Shown here: positions 12,136 through 23,934 of the stretch, piece after piece
How the letters are laid out: each line of letters begins with the position of its first letter
Position numbering within the stretch: position 1 is the first letter of the stretch
Notes under the pieces: model-generated
The model's input: only the letters and a program-made list of their open reading frames with translations
Database searches by the model: none
What the model was told of the DNA's origin: nothing
Assembly: GCA_026413225.1 (NCBI GenBank)
Contig: CM048553.1
Span: 146,003,690-146,067,689 of the forward strand
Reading direction: 5' to 3'
From: Otis tarda
Lineage: Eukaryota; Chordata; Aves; Otidiformes; Otididae
Length of the DNA: 64,000 bases
Program-made: the position numbers and the translations under genes

Positions 12136-12325
12136 TCTTCCCCTGACCATGAAGCAGCGGCGTGAAACAACGTATGATGAACTGACTGCGGCCCCCATTC
12201 CCTTTTCTCCCACCCCCCATGCCGCTCAGGGTGGGGAGGTAGTATAGATAATGTTAAGCCCGGGAAGAGGGAGGGGTGGGAGGAGGTTATCTTGTTCCCT
12301 GTCTCATTCTCCTGCTAATTTTAGA

Positions 12326-12331
12326 AATAAA
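12326..12331 (+). terminator. LTR polyadenylation signal AATAAA
   Basis: AATAAA occurs about 190 bp before the LTR end and about 780 bp downstream of the TATA-like box. It is retained in the 61079-62220 copy (several overlapping AATAAA on the minus strand, 61256-61269) and decayed in the 31681-32812 copy. Confidence 0.6.
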
Positions 12332-12513
12332 TGAATAGTTTTCCCCAAGTCGAGTCTGTTTTGCCCGTGACGGTAACTTTAAGGATTTCTCCCTGTCCTT
12401 ATCTCAAACCTCGAGCTGTTTTCCTTATATCATTTCCTTCTATCCTCTTGGAGGGTGGGGGGAGTGAGAGAGAGACTGCGTAGTCTAGTCCTGATCGGGG
12501 CTGAACTATGACA

Positions 12514-12518
12514 AATTG
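12514..12518 (+). repeat. Target-site duplication, right copy (AATTG)
   Basis: This is an exact match to 11369-11373 and lies directly after the LTR terminus ACA. Confidence 0.8.
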
Positions 12519-12690
12519 TAATGTAAAAATAAGTTCCTATTTTAAAAAAAGTGCCACGAGAGTCCCACTCTAGTAAATATCTTGGTTTTACAAAGCGCAT
12601 ACCCCTGTGTTCTCCTGGACGAGTCTCACCCTCTCTCACTTGCTTGTACAAGGGGACTTCAATAAACCACAGTTAGCAACTTCTAGGGAA
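12519..12690 (+). other. Possible older ERV fragment with AATAAA
   Basis: Just beyond the solo LTR, a less AT-rich block (about 12552-12690) carries ctgtgttctcctgg, a CT-rich stretch, gcttgtacaagggg and an AATAAA at 12660-12665. This resembles the R/U5 part of a retroviral LTR, but no ends, TSD or second copy can be seen. It could be unique DNA. Confidence 0.25.
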
Positions 12691-15600
12691 AGACATTATT
12701 GTCATCATGGCAATACAATGGTGGGAGCTGTAAAATAATGAGGTCTACAACTATGATTCTCACGTATTTTTTCCACATATTGAAGTTAGAATGACAATAC
12801 ATATTAATTCAGTATTTTACTCTGCATCCTGACAGGATATTTCACTTGGAATAGCACTGCTATTTGAGGCACCATAAAAAAGATGTTCCAATGAATTGAA
12901 ATTATACTTTTTTTTTTTTTCCAGAAAAAAAACGGACTGTATATTTGTTCTTCATGGTAATCTTTGACAGCTTTGCAATCAGCTGTCTTTTTTTCAGCTG
13001 CCATCTGCATGTTCCTGAACTCATTCAGGATGTCATACAGTTCTGAATAGAAAGTCTCATAAGGTCATTTTCTGCCTTACAGCTTTACACTTAAAAGATT
13101 TGCCATCACTGCATTTGCAAAATGTGAAGCATTTCACCCAGAATAAATTATCCCGTCAAAGGACAATTCATATCTATGCAAAACAGAGCTTTTGTTTATG
13201 TGTCACAGTACTGATTATGTGCAGATTAGCTGAAGCCTAGAGAGGTGTCTTAACTTTTCCTAACAGAGCAATTTGGAGCTAGGAACCTGCCTGACAGAAT
13301 ACTTTTTTTTTAAATTGACCCAGAAGCTGAATTTTACATGTGTTACTTTATTACCTCAAACTCTGAGGCAGTGGCACAGATTTAGAATAACTCCGTGTTA
13401 AATTAAGAATCTGGCTGGAGCTGGATTCACTAGGGAAGAATTACATTTAGCTTTTTAATCTTAATTTCTCTGAGAGTGTGCTATTTCTGCCCTGAGAATA
13501 GATTTTACCATTAGTTTTTTATTTACACAGTGGAGAGCTTTAGACCATTGGGCAATGTAGAAACATGTCATGAAAGCCAAGGCATGTCTTAAAAATCTTT
13601 CAAGGTGGGTTGCTTAGGACAGCAGAAATACAGATGCACAGGGAAAAAAAAAAAAAAAGTAACTTGTGGGGATCTCATAGAAATCATGAGTATAATAAAG
13701 ATTTCATGTTTTAGACAATATTTATTCGCTCAGTAGGTTATTTTCTAGCTACATGCAAGGTTGGGTTTTTTTGTTGATATGATCAGATTATTTGTGAGGG
13801 GAATAAAATGCATCGAGAAAAAGATGGAAGAAGCCAGAAGAAAGGGACAACATTACACCTAGTAAAAAAGAATACAAAGATAATCTGAAGTTAAACATAC
13901 TAATGGCATGCTCGTGTTTGAATGCTGTCTTCTCCCAGCTGGACATAGACAGACTATGAGAGCATTACGGAGTTCAATGATGCCAGTAATGTTTTATCAG
14001 GACATACAATCCACAGTCCTAATTGGAGGATAGAAGAAACCTTTGAATTTTTCATTTGTCCTTTGAAGAAAAGACTTTTTTTTCTAGTATTTCTCAGATT
14101 TTGTGTGCTTTCTTTTGCTGATATTAGATCCAAAGTTTTTGTGTGTTCAGCATCCCTCACTTGTGCCTCAAGTAAACAAAGTGATGACATTTGCAAGCAA
14201 TCACAAGTTATGCCTACGATGTTAAATAATGCAGGTTCATTATCTAAAACTGCTCACCAGAGCACCAGGACTGCTCCATCCACCAGTGCTGGTGCTCTGG
14301 TCATCTGTTCTGCTCACCCACAAGACTTATTGCAAAGTAAAGCCAGGGTGTCTAGAAGTCAAATCCTAGTTGCAGTTGTAAGGATAGTGCACTCCAGGGA
14401 CCAGCATCAGTAGACAATGTGTATGAAATGGCACTAAGTTTGGTTTTGTCTCCCTGCATATGCCTGCAATATTATCCCAGCAGGTCTTGCACTTTCAGAC
14501 ACTCTCAAACACCTTTATATCACACCCGGCATACATACCCTCTTTCTACACAAACCCTCAGCTTCGACATATCCTATAATTCTCAGAGGTGTTCGTTTTA
14601 CATCTTTTTAGACACCTTGAATTGGAAAAAAACAATGAAAAAAACTTTTTTTTTTAGAGTTATGAGGGCACCTCATCATCCCTAATACCATGACTTTATC
14701 CTTCCCATTGTAGTACCGATCTATACCTGTCTGCATGCAAAATCTATCTCTCTGCAATACATTTTCTCTGCATCTGAAGGTTGTTTAGGAGTATTTATCT
14801 CATTATAACAAGCAATCATTGCAGCCAAATCAATTTATAATTAATTGTTAAAAAAGAAACAACAAAAATCCTTGTTCTCTCCCAATATTTAACTTACTTT
14901 TCTGGCTTATAAGCCAAATACATTACTAAAAAATATTGCAGTGATCAATGCATGGTTTCTATCCAATACAACAATTTTCAGCAGATTGCATATGTATTTC
15001 TACATGCTGCATCCTCAAATCCTTCTAATTTTAAAACAAACTGCTTTTTAGGTTTGTGGAAGTAGACTTGGAAGATAATATGAAGTTAAGAAGGGAGGTA
15101 GCATTTGGTATTACATCCTTTCACCTTATTCAACCAAAAAAAATCTTCCACTGATTCCTGAAGGAGGCATAACTAAGGAGTTCTAGGTAAACTTCTTGTG
15201 GTGTCCACTTAACTGTGTGGGGCTAATTTCACTATAGACCAGTAAGTAATTGAAAAAACCCATCTATGCTTTCTGTTCGGTACGACAGCGTTGTTCACAA
15301 ATTCTTTAAATAAAACAAACAAACAAAAAATCAATCAAGTATGCACTGGAACAGTTTTTCTTGTCAACAGTGTATGGATTTGGAAAAGAGATGGAGAGTT
15401 ACACTACAGCATTAGCTGGTGGAGAAATAAAACTGTTAACTGAGAAAATATGGACATAAACAAATGGTCCTGTTTTGGAGAGGGACAGAAATCATACCTG
15501 GTTGCCCAAGGCTTTACCCAGAATTTTGAAAACCTCCAAGGATGGACACTACACAGTCTGTCTGAAAAATTTGATCCAATGCTTGGCTGTCCTTATGGGG

Positions 15601-15744
15601 GAAAAGTGTCTCCTAATATACAGTCAGAATCTCTCTTGTTTCAATTTATGACCACTGCTTCTCTTCCTTCTGTCATGCACTACTGTAAAGGGACTGGTAT
15701 TTGCAGTAACCTCCCCATGGGTACTGCTGGGCTCCTATAAGCTC
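12691..15744. other. AT-rich unique DNA, no gene seen
   Basis: Short frames (for example 13954-14196, 14063-14413 and 15450-15740) show no recognisable family. The perfect hairpin at 14256-14301 is the only structured item noted. Confidence 0.55.
14256..14301. repeat. Perfect 13-bp inverted repeat with 20-nt loop
   Basis: ACCAGAGCACCAG (14256-14268) and CTGGTGCTCTGGT (14289-14301) are exact reverse complements around a 20-nt loop. The GC-rich arms stand out from the surrounding DNA. No T-run or transposon end adjoins. Confidence 0.85.
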
Positions 15745-16610
15745 CGCTCCCTTGACTTCTTGCAGGGCAAGTGCTTCAATCCTGACCATCCTGGTGGCCC
15801 TTCACTGAACTTAATCCCATTTATCCATAACTTTCTAGCACTGGGAGACACAAGCTTGGATGAAGTATTCCAGATGTGATCTGGCCAGTGTTGAGTCAAA
15901 AGAGAGTAGTCACTTCCCTTGGTCTCCTGGCCATGCTCCTGTTGATACAGCCCAGAATGCTGTTGGCTCCTTTACTGCCAGGGTCACACTGGCTCACATT
16001 CAGCTTGTTGCTCCCCAAAGCCCCAAGACCTTTTCAGCAGACCTGCTCCGCAGGCAGTCAGGCCCCAATCTTTCATGTTGCCAGGGGTTCTTCCTTCCCA
16101 GATGCAGGACTTTACGTCTGCCGTTGTTAAATTTCATAAGATTCCTGTTGGAACATTCTTCCAGGCTGTCTAGGTCCCTCTGAATGGTGGTTCTGTACTT
16201 GAGTGTATTTGTTCCCTCCTTGATGTTATGTGTTAAATTGATGAGCACACTCTATCACCTCCTCTTGGTCACTGATGAAAATGTTTTAAGGAACAGGTCC
16301 CATAATAGAGCCTTATGGTTACTATTTACTCCTCTCCAGGCAGATTACAACTGCCTGCCAAGCCAAATTATCCAACAGCTACCTGCTGAGTCTGATTACC
16401 CAAACATTTTTTTTTTTATCCACCCATCCAGATGGTAATGTCTCAATTTGGGTACAGGAATATTGTGCGAGATAGTGTTGAAAAGCTTGCTGTGTTTTGG
16501 CAGTTCTACCTAGTGTGTTATAGTGGATGTTAAGCAGGACTTCAATTTCCATGTCCCCTTGCATGGACCTTTCTCTAGAACTGCGCGTGTAACAACACAT
16601 GCTGAATACT
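15745..16610 (-). mobile_element. Ancient CR1 LINE fragment, minus strand
   Basis: Read on the complement, the sequence follows the CR1 RT C-terminal half. The region encoding the NLMKFN-like motif is around 16130 (complement of gttaaatttcataag). The 'LHLGR' region is at about 16085-16115, and the 'CIN/ANSIL' and 'EVTTLFD' equivalents lie at about 15910-15975. Upstream RT sequence extends to about 16600. A minus-strand frame (16000-16248) retains the readable residues RDLDSLEECSNRNLMKFN. Everything else is frameshifted. No 3' tail is visible, so the element is truncated or decayed at both ends. Confidence 0.75.
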
Positions 16611-18123
16611 CTTTCATTTTAAAAGAATTATATGCAATTAGAGACATAATTCAGGCTGAATCCTGAACACATCATTTATAGTCTTTGAATTTTAATTTTA
16701 GCTTCTTGTTCTGGATTTGAATTGCTACTGATTTGATTAAATTATAATACCACTGCAAATTTGGATTTAAGAGATCGTAATTACATTAATATGTTGGGAA
16801 ACAATGAATGTAATGTTTCTAAATGATATTTTTTTTATTTTATTTTTTTAAGCCACTATAGTTTCCAGTTCTGCTTTAAACTGTAGAATTAATTTCTATC
16901 ACATTTTGGTTTTGGTTTTGTTTCATTCATGTGTCCTATAAAATACACATCTTGCTGTGGAAATATGATCAAAGGAAGCCATGTTGCTTTTGGAATAAAA
17001 GAAGGTGAGGTTTCAGCTGGACTTAAATCTTAGGAAATATCTTTCTTAAGAACAGGAGTTTCAGAAAATAATTTTCAGCTTTGTTGTAATTGTAAAGACT
17101 CCTGATGAGACTGAGGTCCCTGTTTCAGTCACAGATGTCTCTTTAGTTTCTTCTTATTGTTTGAGTATCTTACAATAATATTTCAAGGTAAAGGCAACAA
17201 ATTAATTTTAGCATTTGTGGGCAGCCAGCGAAGAAAGAGGTTTTGCTTACATGTGATATCTTGAATTCCTAAGATGATAGATTTGAGCATTTTATTCTTC
17301 TCAGAATTTCTGAAGTACAATTCTGTCAACACTAGGTGAGGTACAGAAAAAACAGTCCAGTGAACACAGGGCGTTCAAGTATATTTCTCTTACATCTATT
17401 GAAACATGTTTGAAGAACTCAAACTATTGAGAAAAAACTTACTAGAAAATAGCTAGAAGAAAATAATCCAAACAATTTATTGATGCAAGAGAAACCTAAG
17501 TCTAGATTTTTTTCTCCTGAATACAACAAAATAAATATTTTAATATAAAGGCACACATGTAGTTTAGAGGAGAAATCCTGAAAGTTCTCAGTCTCCATAT
17601 AGAATGAAGATCTAATATACTAAATACATACTAAAAACATGCCACATAAAACTACACAAAAATTATTTTCCTCTTCATCTATTGTCTTCATATGCTCTCT
17701 CATCAATGACCTGCTTTGAGAAGACTTTATTTGCAGGCTGAGTAATGTCTGAGTAAGCAACATCTTGAAGAACAAGGCAGGAGTTCAGGCCTTCTACTTC
17801 ATACATGAAGTAAGTTTTTTGTTAGTTTAATTCCTGTGTTTAAGAGATTGAACAGAAAGCTCACTTTTTAAATTTTAGAACAAACATCTAATTTGTGTTT
17901 TTAAATATCCAAAAATGAAGGTGCTTGAACATGAGCATGTCTTTTCTTTTCAGTGGTGTTAGTGGACACGATAATGAAAAGCATGGTAATTGGGGTGAAT
18001 ATGTATGATTTGCATCAACATTGTTCATGTCTGAAATCAAGTTTATTGAGCAAAGAAAGACAATTTGTGTAGTACAGAAGTTTTTCTATCTTTCGATATT
18101 ACCAATTTTCAAGGATGTGCAAT
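16611..18123. other. AT-rich unique DNA, no gene seen
   Basis: No repeats, RNA genes or open frames worth annotating were found here. Confidence 0.5.
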
Positions 18124-18578
18124 GAAGGGCCACAAAGATGACAGGAAGGCTGGAGCACCTCTCCTATGAGGACAGGCTGAGAGAGTTGGGACTGTTCAGC
18201 CTGGAGAAGAGGAGGCTCCGGGGACACCTTACAGCGGCCTTCCAGTACCTAAAGGGGGCCTACATGAAAGATGAGGAGACTGTTCAGTGGGGCCTGTTGC
18301 AACAGGACTAGGGGTAATGGTTTTAAAATAGAGGGAGATAGATTTAGATTAGATATTAGGAAAAAAAAATTTACAATAAGGGTGGTGGAACACTGGAACA
18401 GGTTGCCCAGAGAGGTGGTGGATGCCCCATCCCTGGAGACGTTCAAGGCCGGGTTGGATGAGGCTCTGATCAACCTGATCTGGTTGGAGATGCCCCTGCT
18501 CCTTGCAGGGGGGGTTGGACTAGACGACCTTTGAAGGTCCCTTCCAACCCTAGCCATTCTATGATTCTATGATTCTAT
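18124..18578 (+). mobile_element. CR1 LINE 3' end, + strand, relatively young
   Basis: This is a 5'-truncated CR1 of about 455 bp. It starts in the region encoding the EGPQR/ATKM-like segment (gaagggccacaaagatgac), passes through gaggacaggctgagagagttggg and cactggaacaggttgcccagagaggtgg, and ends in the CR1 tail ccattctatgattctatgattctat. The tail of ATTCTATG repeats is the hallmark of CR1 3' ends. Its good preservation compared with the copies at 5740 and 15745 marks it as much younger. Confidence 0.93.
18271..18534 (+). pseudogene. CR1 ORF2 C-terminal remnant
   Basis: An 87-codon frame encodes the extreme C-terminus of the CR1 second ORF. It includes [23 protein letters not shown]-type sequence (seen at residues 5-27), then [28 protein letters not shown]. 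Nothing of the endonuclease or the RT catalytic core is present, so it cannot be functional. The initiating Met is incidental. Confidence 0.85.
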
Positions 18579-18912
18579 AAATCATAATGTACTTTATAAT
18601 GTTGGACAGAAGAATATTACCCCTGTTTCCAATTTAATTAAGACTCAACTTTTCTACATTTACAATACAATGCAGATAGTGTTAATAACGGAAACAAAAG
18701 TTTTTTAAAAATTCTTAAGATCTTGAGCAACTAGAGAAAATAAACATGTCCTTTCAAGTATATTTTTTAGTTATTATGGAATAGACACCAATAAAATTAT
18801 TAATTTTAATATAAGATTGCTTCTTTGTTAAATGCCTATCAGTATGCTTTGACACAAGGCATGGTAACAATGCACATTAAAGATATCCAGTCAGAATATA
18901 TAGATCACTAAT

Positions 18913-18962
18913 ATCATAGAATCATAGAATGGTTAGAGTTGGAAGGGACCTTCAAAGGTCAT
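18913..18962 (-). mobile_element. Minimal CR1 3' scrap, minus strand (about 50 bp)
   Basis: It begins tatcatagaatcatagaatgg and continues ttggaagggaccttcaaagg, which is the complement of the last 50 bp of CR1 including its tail. Beyond 18962 the similarity stops abruptly. It faces the 18124-18578 copy tail to tail across about 335 bp. Confidence 0.85.
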
Positions 18963-19678
18963 ATGCCTCACAATGTGTTAAGCTGACCAAATAACAGAGA
19001 AAAATCCACATTAAGTATTCATTACGCACTTTGAAGCAGAGACCAGAACGTCCTTTCAGTTACATCACATCAAACTAAGAGGATCTCTAAGGATATTTTT
19101 ACAATTATGCAACAAGAGAAAATTGCAGAAATGGGAGAGTAGCTACTAATCCAACTGAATGCGTCCAAACTCAACTTGATTTTGGTGAGGTCTACATTGT
19201 TCGATATGTATAATTTCCAGTTTTCTAATACCCAAGAATATTAAACAAAATATCATCCAGATTACACAAATAACATGGCTACCATTTTCAGTTTATTTGT
19301 TCAGCTGGGAAAAAGTTTTGAACTCTTTCATCCAAAATGCACATTCGTTAGAAAATGTAACGCGAAAGGTCTTTCTTTGATCAGTCTACATTCTTATAAT
19401 TTGATGTATTATTTCCAATTTCATGTCATATGAATTAAGCTTTCAATTAAAATTAGTTAATTATTGTTTGCACTCTTTCAATAGCTTACCTACGATCTGT
19501 TAACAGCCATAAGACTTCCTATCATGAATTTTACCTGATCTGGGTTTGTTTTGATTTGTTTCAATAGCTGCTTCAGCTCCACTTTTATAATTTTCAGTCA
19601 TGGGGATTTTCTTCAGTATTTAAAATAAAGGTCTCATGAAGAAATGAAGGTCTTCTGTTTTAATTTACAGAAGTTAAG
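18963..19678. other. AT-rich unique DNA, no gene seen
   Basis: Nothing beyond short A/T runs is visible between the CR1 scrap and the LTR fragment. Confidence 0.5.
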
Positions 19679-19963
19679 GGAAGGTAGAGATAATCAAAAT
19701 GAAGTCAAGCCTGGGAAGACGTAGGGGAGAGGGGAAGTTGTTTTGTTCTATTTCTCATTATCTTGCTTTGGTTCTACTACTAATAAAGAAATAATTTTTT
19801 TTTTCCCAAGTCGAGTCTGTAACGATAAGTTGAATGATCTCATCTTGCTTCCACCTCAAACCTTGAGACATTTATTAAATTACCTCTCCCCTATTCCCTC
19901 AGAGGATGGGGGAAGTGAGTGAGAGACTGCGTAGCTTTGTCCCAAGCAGGGCTAAACTACAAC
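19679..19963 (+). mobile_element. 5'-truncated LTR, family A
   Basis: About 285 bp match the last quarter of the 11374-12513 LTR. The segments ggtagagataat, cctgggaagacg, ttcccaagtcgagtctgt, cctcaaacct, tgagagactgcgtag and gcagggctaaactac appear in the same order. The terminus reads aactacaac rather than the usual aactacgaca. GTTAAG occurs at both edges (19673-19678 and 19964-19969), which may be a target duplication that survived loss of the first 850 bp or a chance match. Confidence 0.85.
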
Positions 19964-19969
19964 GTTAAG

Positions 19970-22900
19970 TGATATAATTCAGCGATTGTAAACAGAAGCA
20001 AAAAAAAATATATTAATTAAAAATGAGATGGTGTCTCTTTTTCTGATACTAGACTGCCATATAATAGAAATATTATTATACCATGATTAATTTATTCAAA
20101 ACCTTTCTTAGTTGAGGTAATTATATTCAGTCAAGGTCTGTCAATGCAATTTACTATCAATTGTAGCTTTACACCAACTGCAGTGAGTACAGCTGCATAG
20201 AAAGTTACTGTTATTTGAAATACTGGATTTTTTTTTTCAGGAAACAAGAAACCAACAATTATTGTTTATTTTTAACTTTAATTTATTATAACACTCTTTA
20301 GTATTGTGTTTTCTTGAATCAAGTATTTTAGTGTTGTTCTGCTCTGCTGTATTTATATTCTGATCTGTGGTGTGGGAAAATGCTCTGTAATTTCACAACT
20401 TTATTAGCTGAGGAAAACTCCACACAGAAATGAAGATTTCAGTAAAAATGTAGAAATGTAAGTAGAGCCCTTAGTACTGAGGTTTGGGAGTACTTTGCAA
20501 TCTTAAAAATATTTATTCCTGCAAAGACCTGTGAGTTAGAACACATATTAATCATGATCTTGCGGAATGGCACTGTGCCCAAGTTCCCAGTGTCTGTACA
20601 GTATTAGAAGCCCTGAGTTATACAGAAGACGGGAGATGATTGCCACCTGCATTCAAGCACACGGAGAGTCTCAGATATGAATGAAACACACTTTCCAGGA
20701 CACATAGAGTATTGCATGTGTAACTGCAATAAAATATTACCTTACTGAGGCAAAACTGTACTTGCCATATATAGGCTACCTATGAAACAGCGGTATATAA
20801 AGAAGCCAGCTCTAGGATCCAGGCTTTTTATTACAGATCAGCCAAAGGATTTGGCCAAGGATGTGAAAGATGACTGTATTGGTTGGAAGAAATTGAGTAT
20901 ACACCTCTCAGGCTCCCAATGAGTATAATTTTCTGCCACAATCCTACATAGCTCTAGACATTATTTTTGGAAGATGTACTTGAAAAAATATGTGTATTTA
21001 GTAAATCAAAAATTACTCATAGATTCTGTCTCAATGCATCAGATAATTTCATTTACAATATCTTTGCATGGTTAACAGAACAGAATGGCACGGTTAACAA
21101 TTATTTTTACCTAAGTTAAATATGTAGAGAAACGTCTCAGGCTGTGGGAGTCCAGATTCAGTTCTTTACTTTCATGCTTGCATGAACATGAAACTACACT
21201 TCTCACAAGTCACCTAACTTCGAGCTCTGAGTGGGTGGTTCTCACAGGTTTTCCTGCTGACGCCGTTTCATGTTGTGTAAAGTACTTAAATGTTCATTGG
21301 AGCAGATTCTACCAGATACCTTTTCTATTTTAAAGAAGATGAAACAGATTTTAAGGCTAATATACTGAAGGAAATAAGGGACTAGGTAAGGATAATTTTA
21401 CAATTGGGCTGTGCATGCCCTTTGGGGATATCTTGGACATCTGGCACTTTTGAGAAGCATCAGACTTACTAATGTCAGAATGGCTGTGTCATGCATTCAT
21501 AATAAGCCCAGTGTTTCCATATGCAGTGGATAAATGTGCAGGCACAGCTTAGCTGCCCTATGGCCGTATCTGGAGGTTTGGTATCCCAATTAAAATTTTG
21601 TATACATAAAAGAACATTACTTGTGAGAGGTACACATGTAGAAAAGTCCTCTAAAACATCCCATACAAGCTTTTGAGGTAGAAAAAAAAAGAACAAGTCT
21701 TAGAAAAAAAAGGACTATATGGTGTTGGCATTATTTGCATTCTCTTTCAGTAGCTCAATTAATACTTTGAGTATTTAATGTAAATTACAACAGCTCCAAT
21801 AGAAGAGAATAATGACATCCTACTACTGAAATTACATGTATGCTTCTGAAAGGATTTGAATGAGAAACAATAGACTAATTCCCTATCCATTAGATACACT
21901 AATATCAGCTGCTAGTAAGAATAATTTAATGTAATATTTCTGTGACAATAAGTTCTCATATACTCTTTTTTAAAGGATATTTACATGGATAGTAACTTAA
22001 TTAAGACAACAGCCTAGCTTCAAAGCAAATTTCCTCAAGTATAAAGAAAATATCCTTAAGGGAGTAGAAAAGAAGGAAAAAGATTGTGATTATTCAGTCA
22101 TGAGTTGACATTGAAACATAACTGCAAGCATTCACAGACCTAGGAAAAGATCAGTTTAACTAAAGCTTGGGATTTGTTGGTTTTTGTTGTTGTTGTTTTT
22201 TTTTTTAGTTCTGTTTTTTGTTTTTGTTTTTGTTTTTCAGTTCTCGAAACAACTTGGTCAAAGAAATAAACATTACAGACAGAAACTTAAAATACATTTT
22301 ATTTTTTCATAAGCAGTTTTACTTACGTGCTACATTTTTGTTAAGGTTTTCCAAACTTTCTTTTGTATTATTTCCTGTAATTCAATTCTACATTTAGTAA
22401 GACATCAACAGTTCAGTTTTATCTCTTACTTGATTCTAGAAGGTGTAAATTAAGTTGTGTGAACTATTTCACTTGCTTTCTTGTCTTATTTGAATATGTC
22501 CTGATGAAAGTATAAGTTGAGCAGCTGTTTGATCTTTGAGTTGCACTTGTGTAAATCAGAAGTATGAATCTCATATCTGCTTTGCCCTGGTGAAATGGTA
22601 ACACAACGTCCAAAGTTACTTGGAATGAAGACCTAAAGCTGGTGAAGTTGTATTGACTTTCAGCACTGTCAAAGCATTTTACTCATCAGTTCTGTGACTC
22701 CTACTGAACACTTACATTCACCTTTACCTACCTCCATCAGATTTTTCTGCTAATAGATTCTGATCTTGGCCATTTCTATGAGTGTAAAATTTAAACAAGA
22801 AATGAAGAATTCTACTGTCCAGGATGTTTTTGAGTCACAGACTTAGTGGCTGATATTAAAAAAAAAAAAAAGAAAAGAAATGAAATTGCACTTAGTTTAC

Positions 22901-23908
22901 AAACTTACTAGATATTTTTATGTGTGTACATCCCCCTCAAAAAAAACCTCCAACCCCAAAACCTCAAAATAATATCATACATGATGCTGGAAATAATAAA
23001 CAAAAAGTATTAGAGGATGCTAATATTTAACCTAGTGTAACAATCATTAGCACTTACAGAAACTATCAGCAAAAATTTCACATGGATTTATTGATTAATT
23101 GGAAGAGCTACTTAAGCTGGCTGGTATTTTTCCCATATGAAATATTTTATTCCTCAGAAACAAAGTACACTTAATGAAAATTAGTTTTTCAGTGTTTCCA
23201 CTGAGAAAGATACAAGTTTTTCTGCCTGATATTTGGAAATTTCTCCTATATTTCATTTTTTTGCTACAGAGAAAAATTGAAACTAGTCAGCACCTTCCAA
23301 ATATGGCCTACAATCATACTTTACAAAGAAGAAAAGCTAATTTTCCTACCTCTGAATTACTATATAGTCTGACTTAACTCCTTCATTCCTATGCAGACAT
23401 TATCTTTTACTTGTGTTCTGTTAAGCAAAACAGGATACTCAAAGCTCATTTGTAATAAATGTATAGTTTCTGAACAGCTTTGCTAGTTAAAGTGAAAAAA
23501 AAAAAAGGAAAAAAAGAAAAAGAAAAAAGAAATGTTCTTTTAGAAAAAAAAGAAGTAGTGTTATAGAATGTCAAGTACTTACTCTGCTTGTAGATGAGTA
23601 AGAATGTAAGTTTTCAAATACAAGCCTGATAACCTGTCAAGATAACAGATATATCATTCTCCAAAATAATCCTCCATAACCTCAGTTTTTGTACCTTGAA
23701 ATTGCTGAGGCACTTATTCACTGACAATCAAGTGGGCTGTTTCTGGTTTAGAAATTAGTCAGGAGTCTAGCTACTTCAGTGGCTAAGGAGGTCATTGCTG
23801 AAGCAGCTCATATTCTCTTACCTGTTAAAATCTCGTGCCATTTAGACAACTTTTTCTGATACCTGTATTTGGATGTTTTATTGTACTCTTATGGTGTAAT
23901 GATGATTC
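19970..23908. other. AT-rich unique DNA with low-complexity runs
   Basis: The stretch holds T/G-rich simple sequence at about 22178-22238 (GTT and GTTTTT units) and A-rich runs near 22858 and 23490-23535. No gene or element is recognised. Confidence 0.55.
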
Positions 23909-23913
23909 AGAAT

Positions 23914-23934
23914 TGTCGTAGTTCAACCACGACA
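23914..23934 (+). mobile_element. 21-bp LTR-terminus-only insertion with AGAAT TSD
   Basis: The element consists of TGTCGTAGTT (23914-23923), a single C, and AACCACGACA (23925-23934). The right arm is the reverse complement of the left except at one base. Both arms match the terminal sequences of avian LTRs such as those at 11374 (TGTCGTGGTT) and 35996 (CTACGACA). AGAAT lies directly on both sides (23909-23913 and 23935-23939). Known LTRs start TG, end CA and create short target duplications, so this reads as an LTR stripped to its two ends. A palindromic coincidence is the alternative. Confidence 0.6.

Larger units (their letters stand above)
11374..12513 (+). mobile_element. Complete solo LTR, family A, + orientation
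   Basis: This is a 1,140-bp long terminal repeat of an endogenous retrovirus with no internal (gag/pol/env) sequence on either side, so it is a solo LTR left by recombination between two LTRs. It starts TGTCGTGGTTTTG, ends GAACTATGACA, and is flanked by AATTG on both sides. It has a TATA-like box at 11548-11555 and an AATAAA at 12326-12331. The long stretch between them is GC-rich and full of imperfect repeats containing GGAGCAG and CCCRTGG. The copies at 31681-32812 and 61079-62220 align along the whole length. The frame at 11455-11823 runs over the TATA-like box, so the LTR's own promoter is unlikely to express all of it. The 5-bp TSD suggests ERVL-like, but the class is inferred. Confidence 0.9.

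Noticed and set aside
11430-12170. A 246-codon minus-strand frame, the second longest in the window
   Set aside because: It runs antisense through the GC-rich part of a solo LTR, has no recognisable domain, and is not open along the sister copies.
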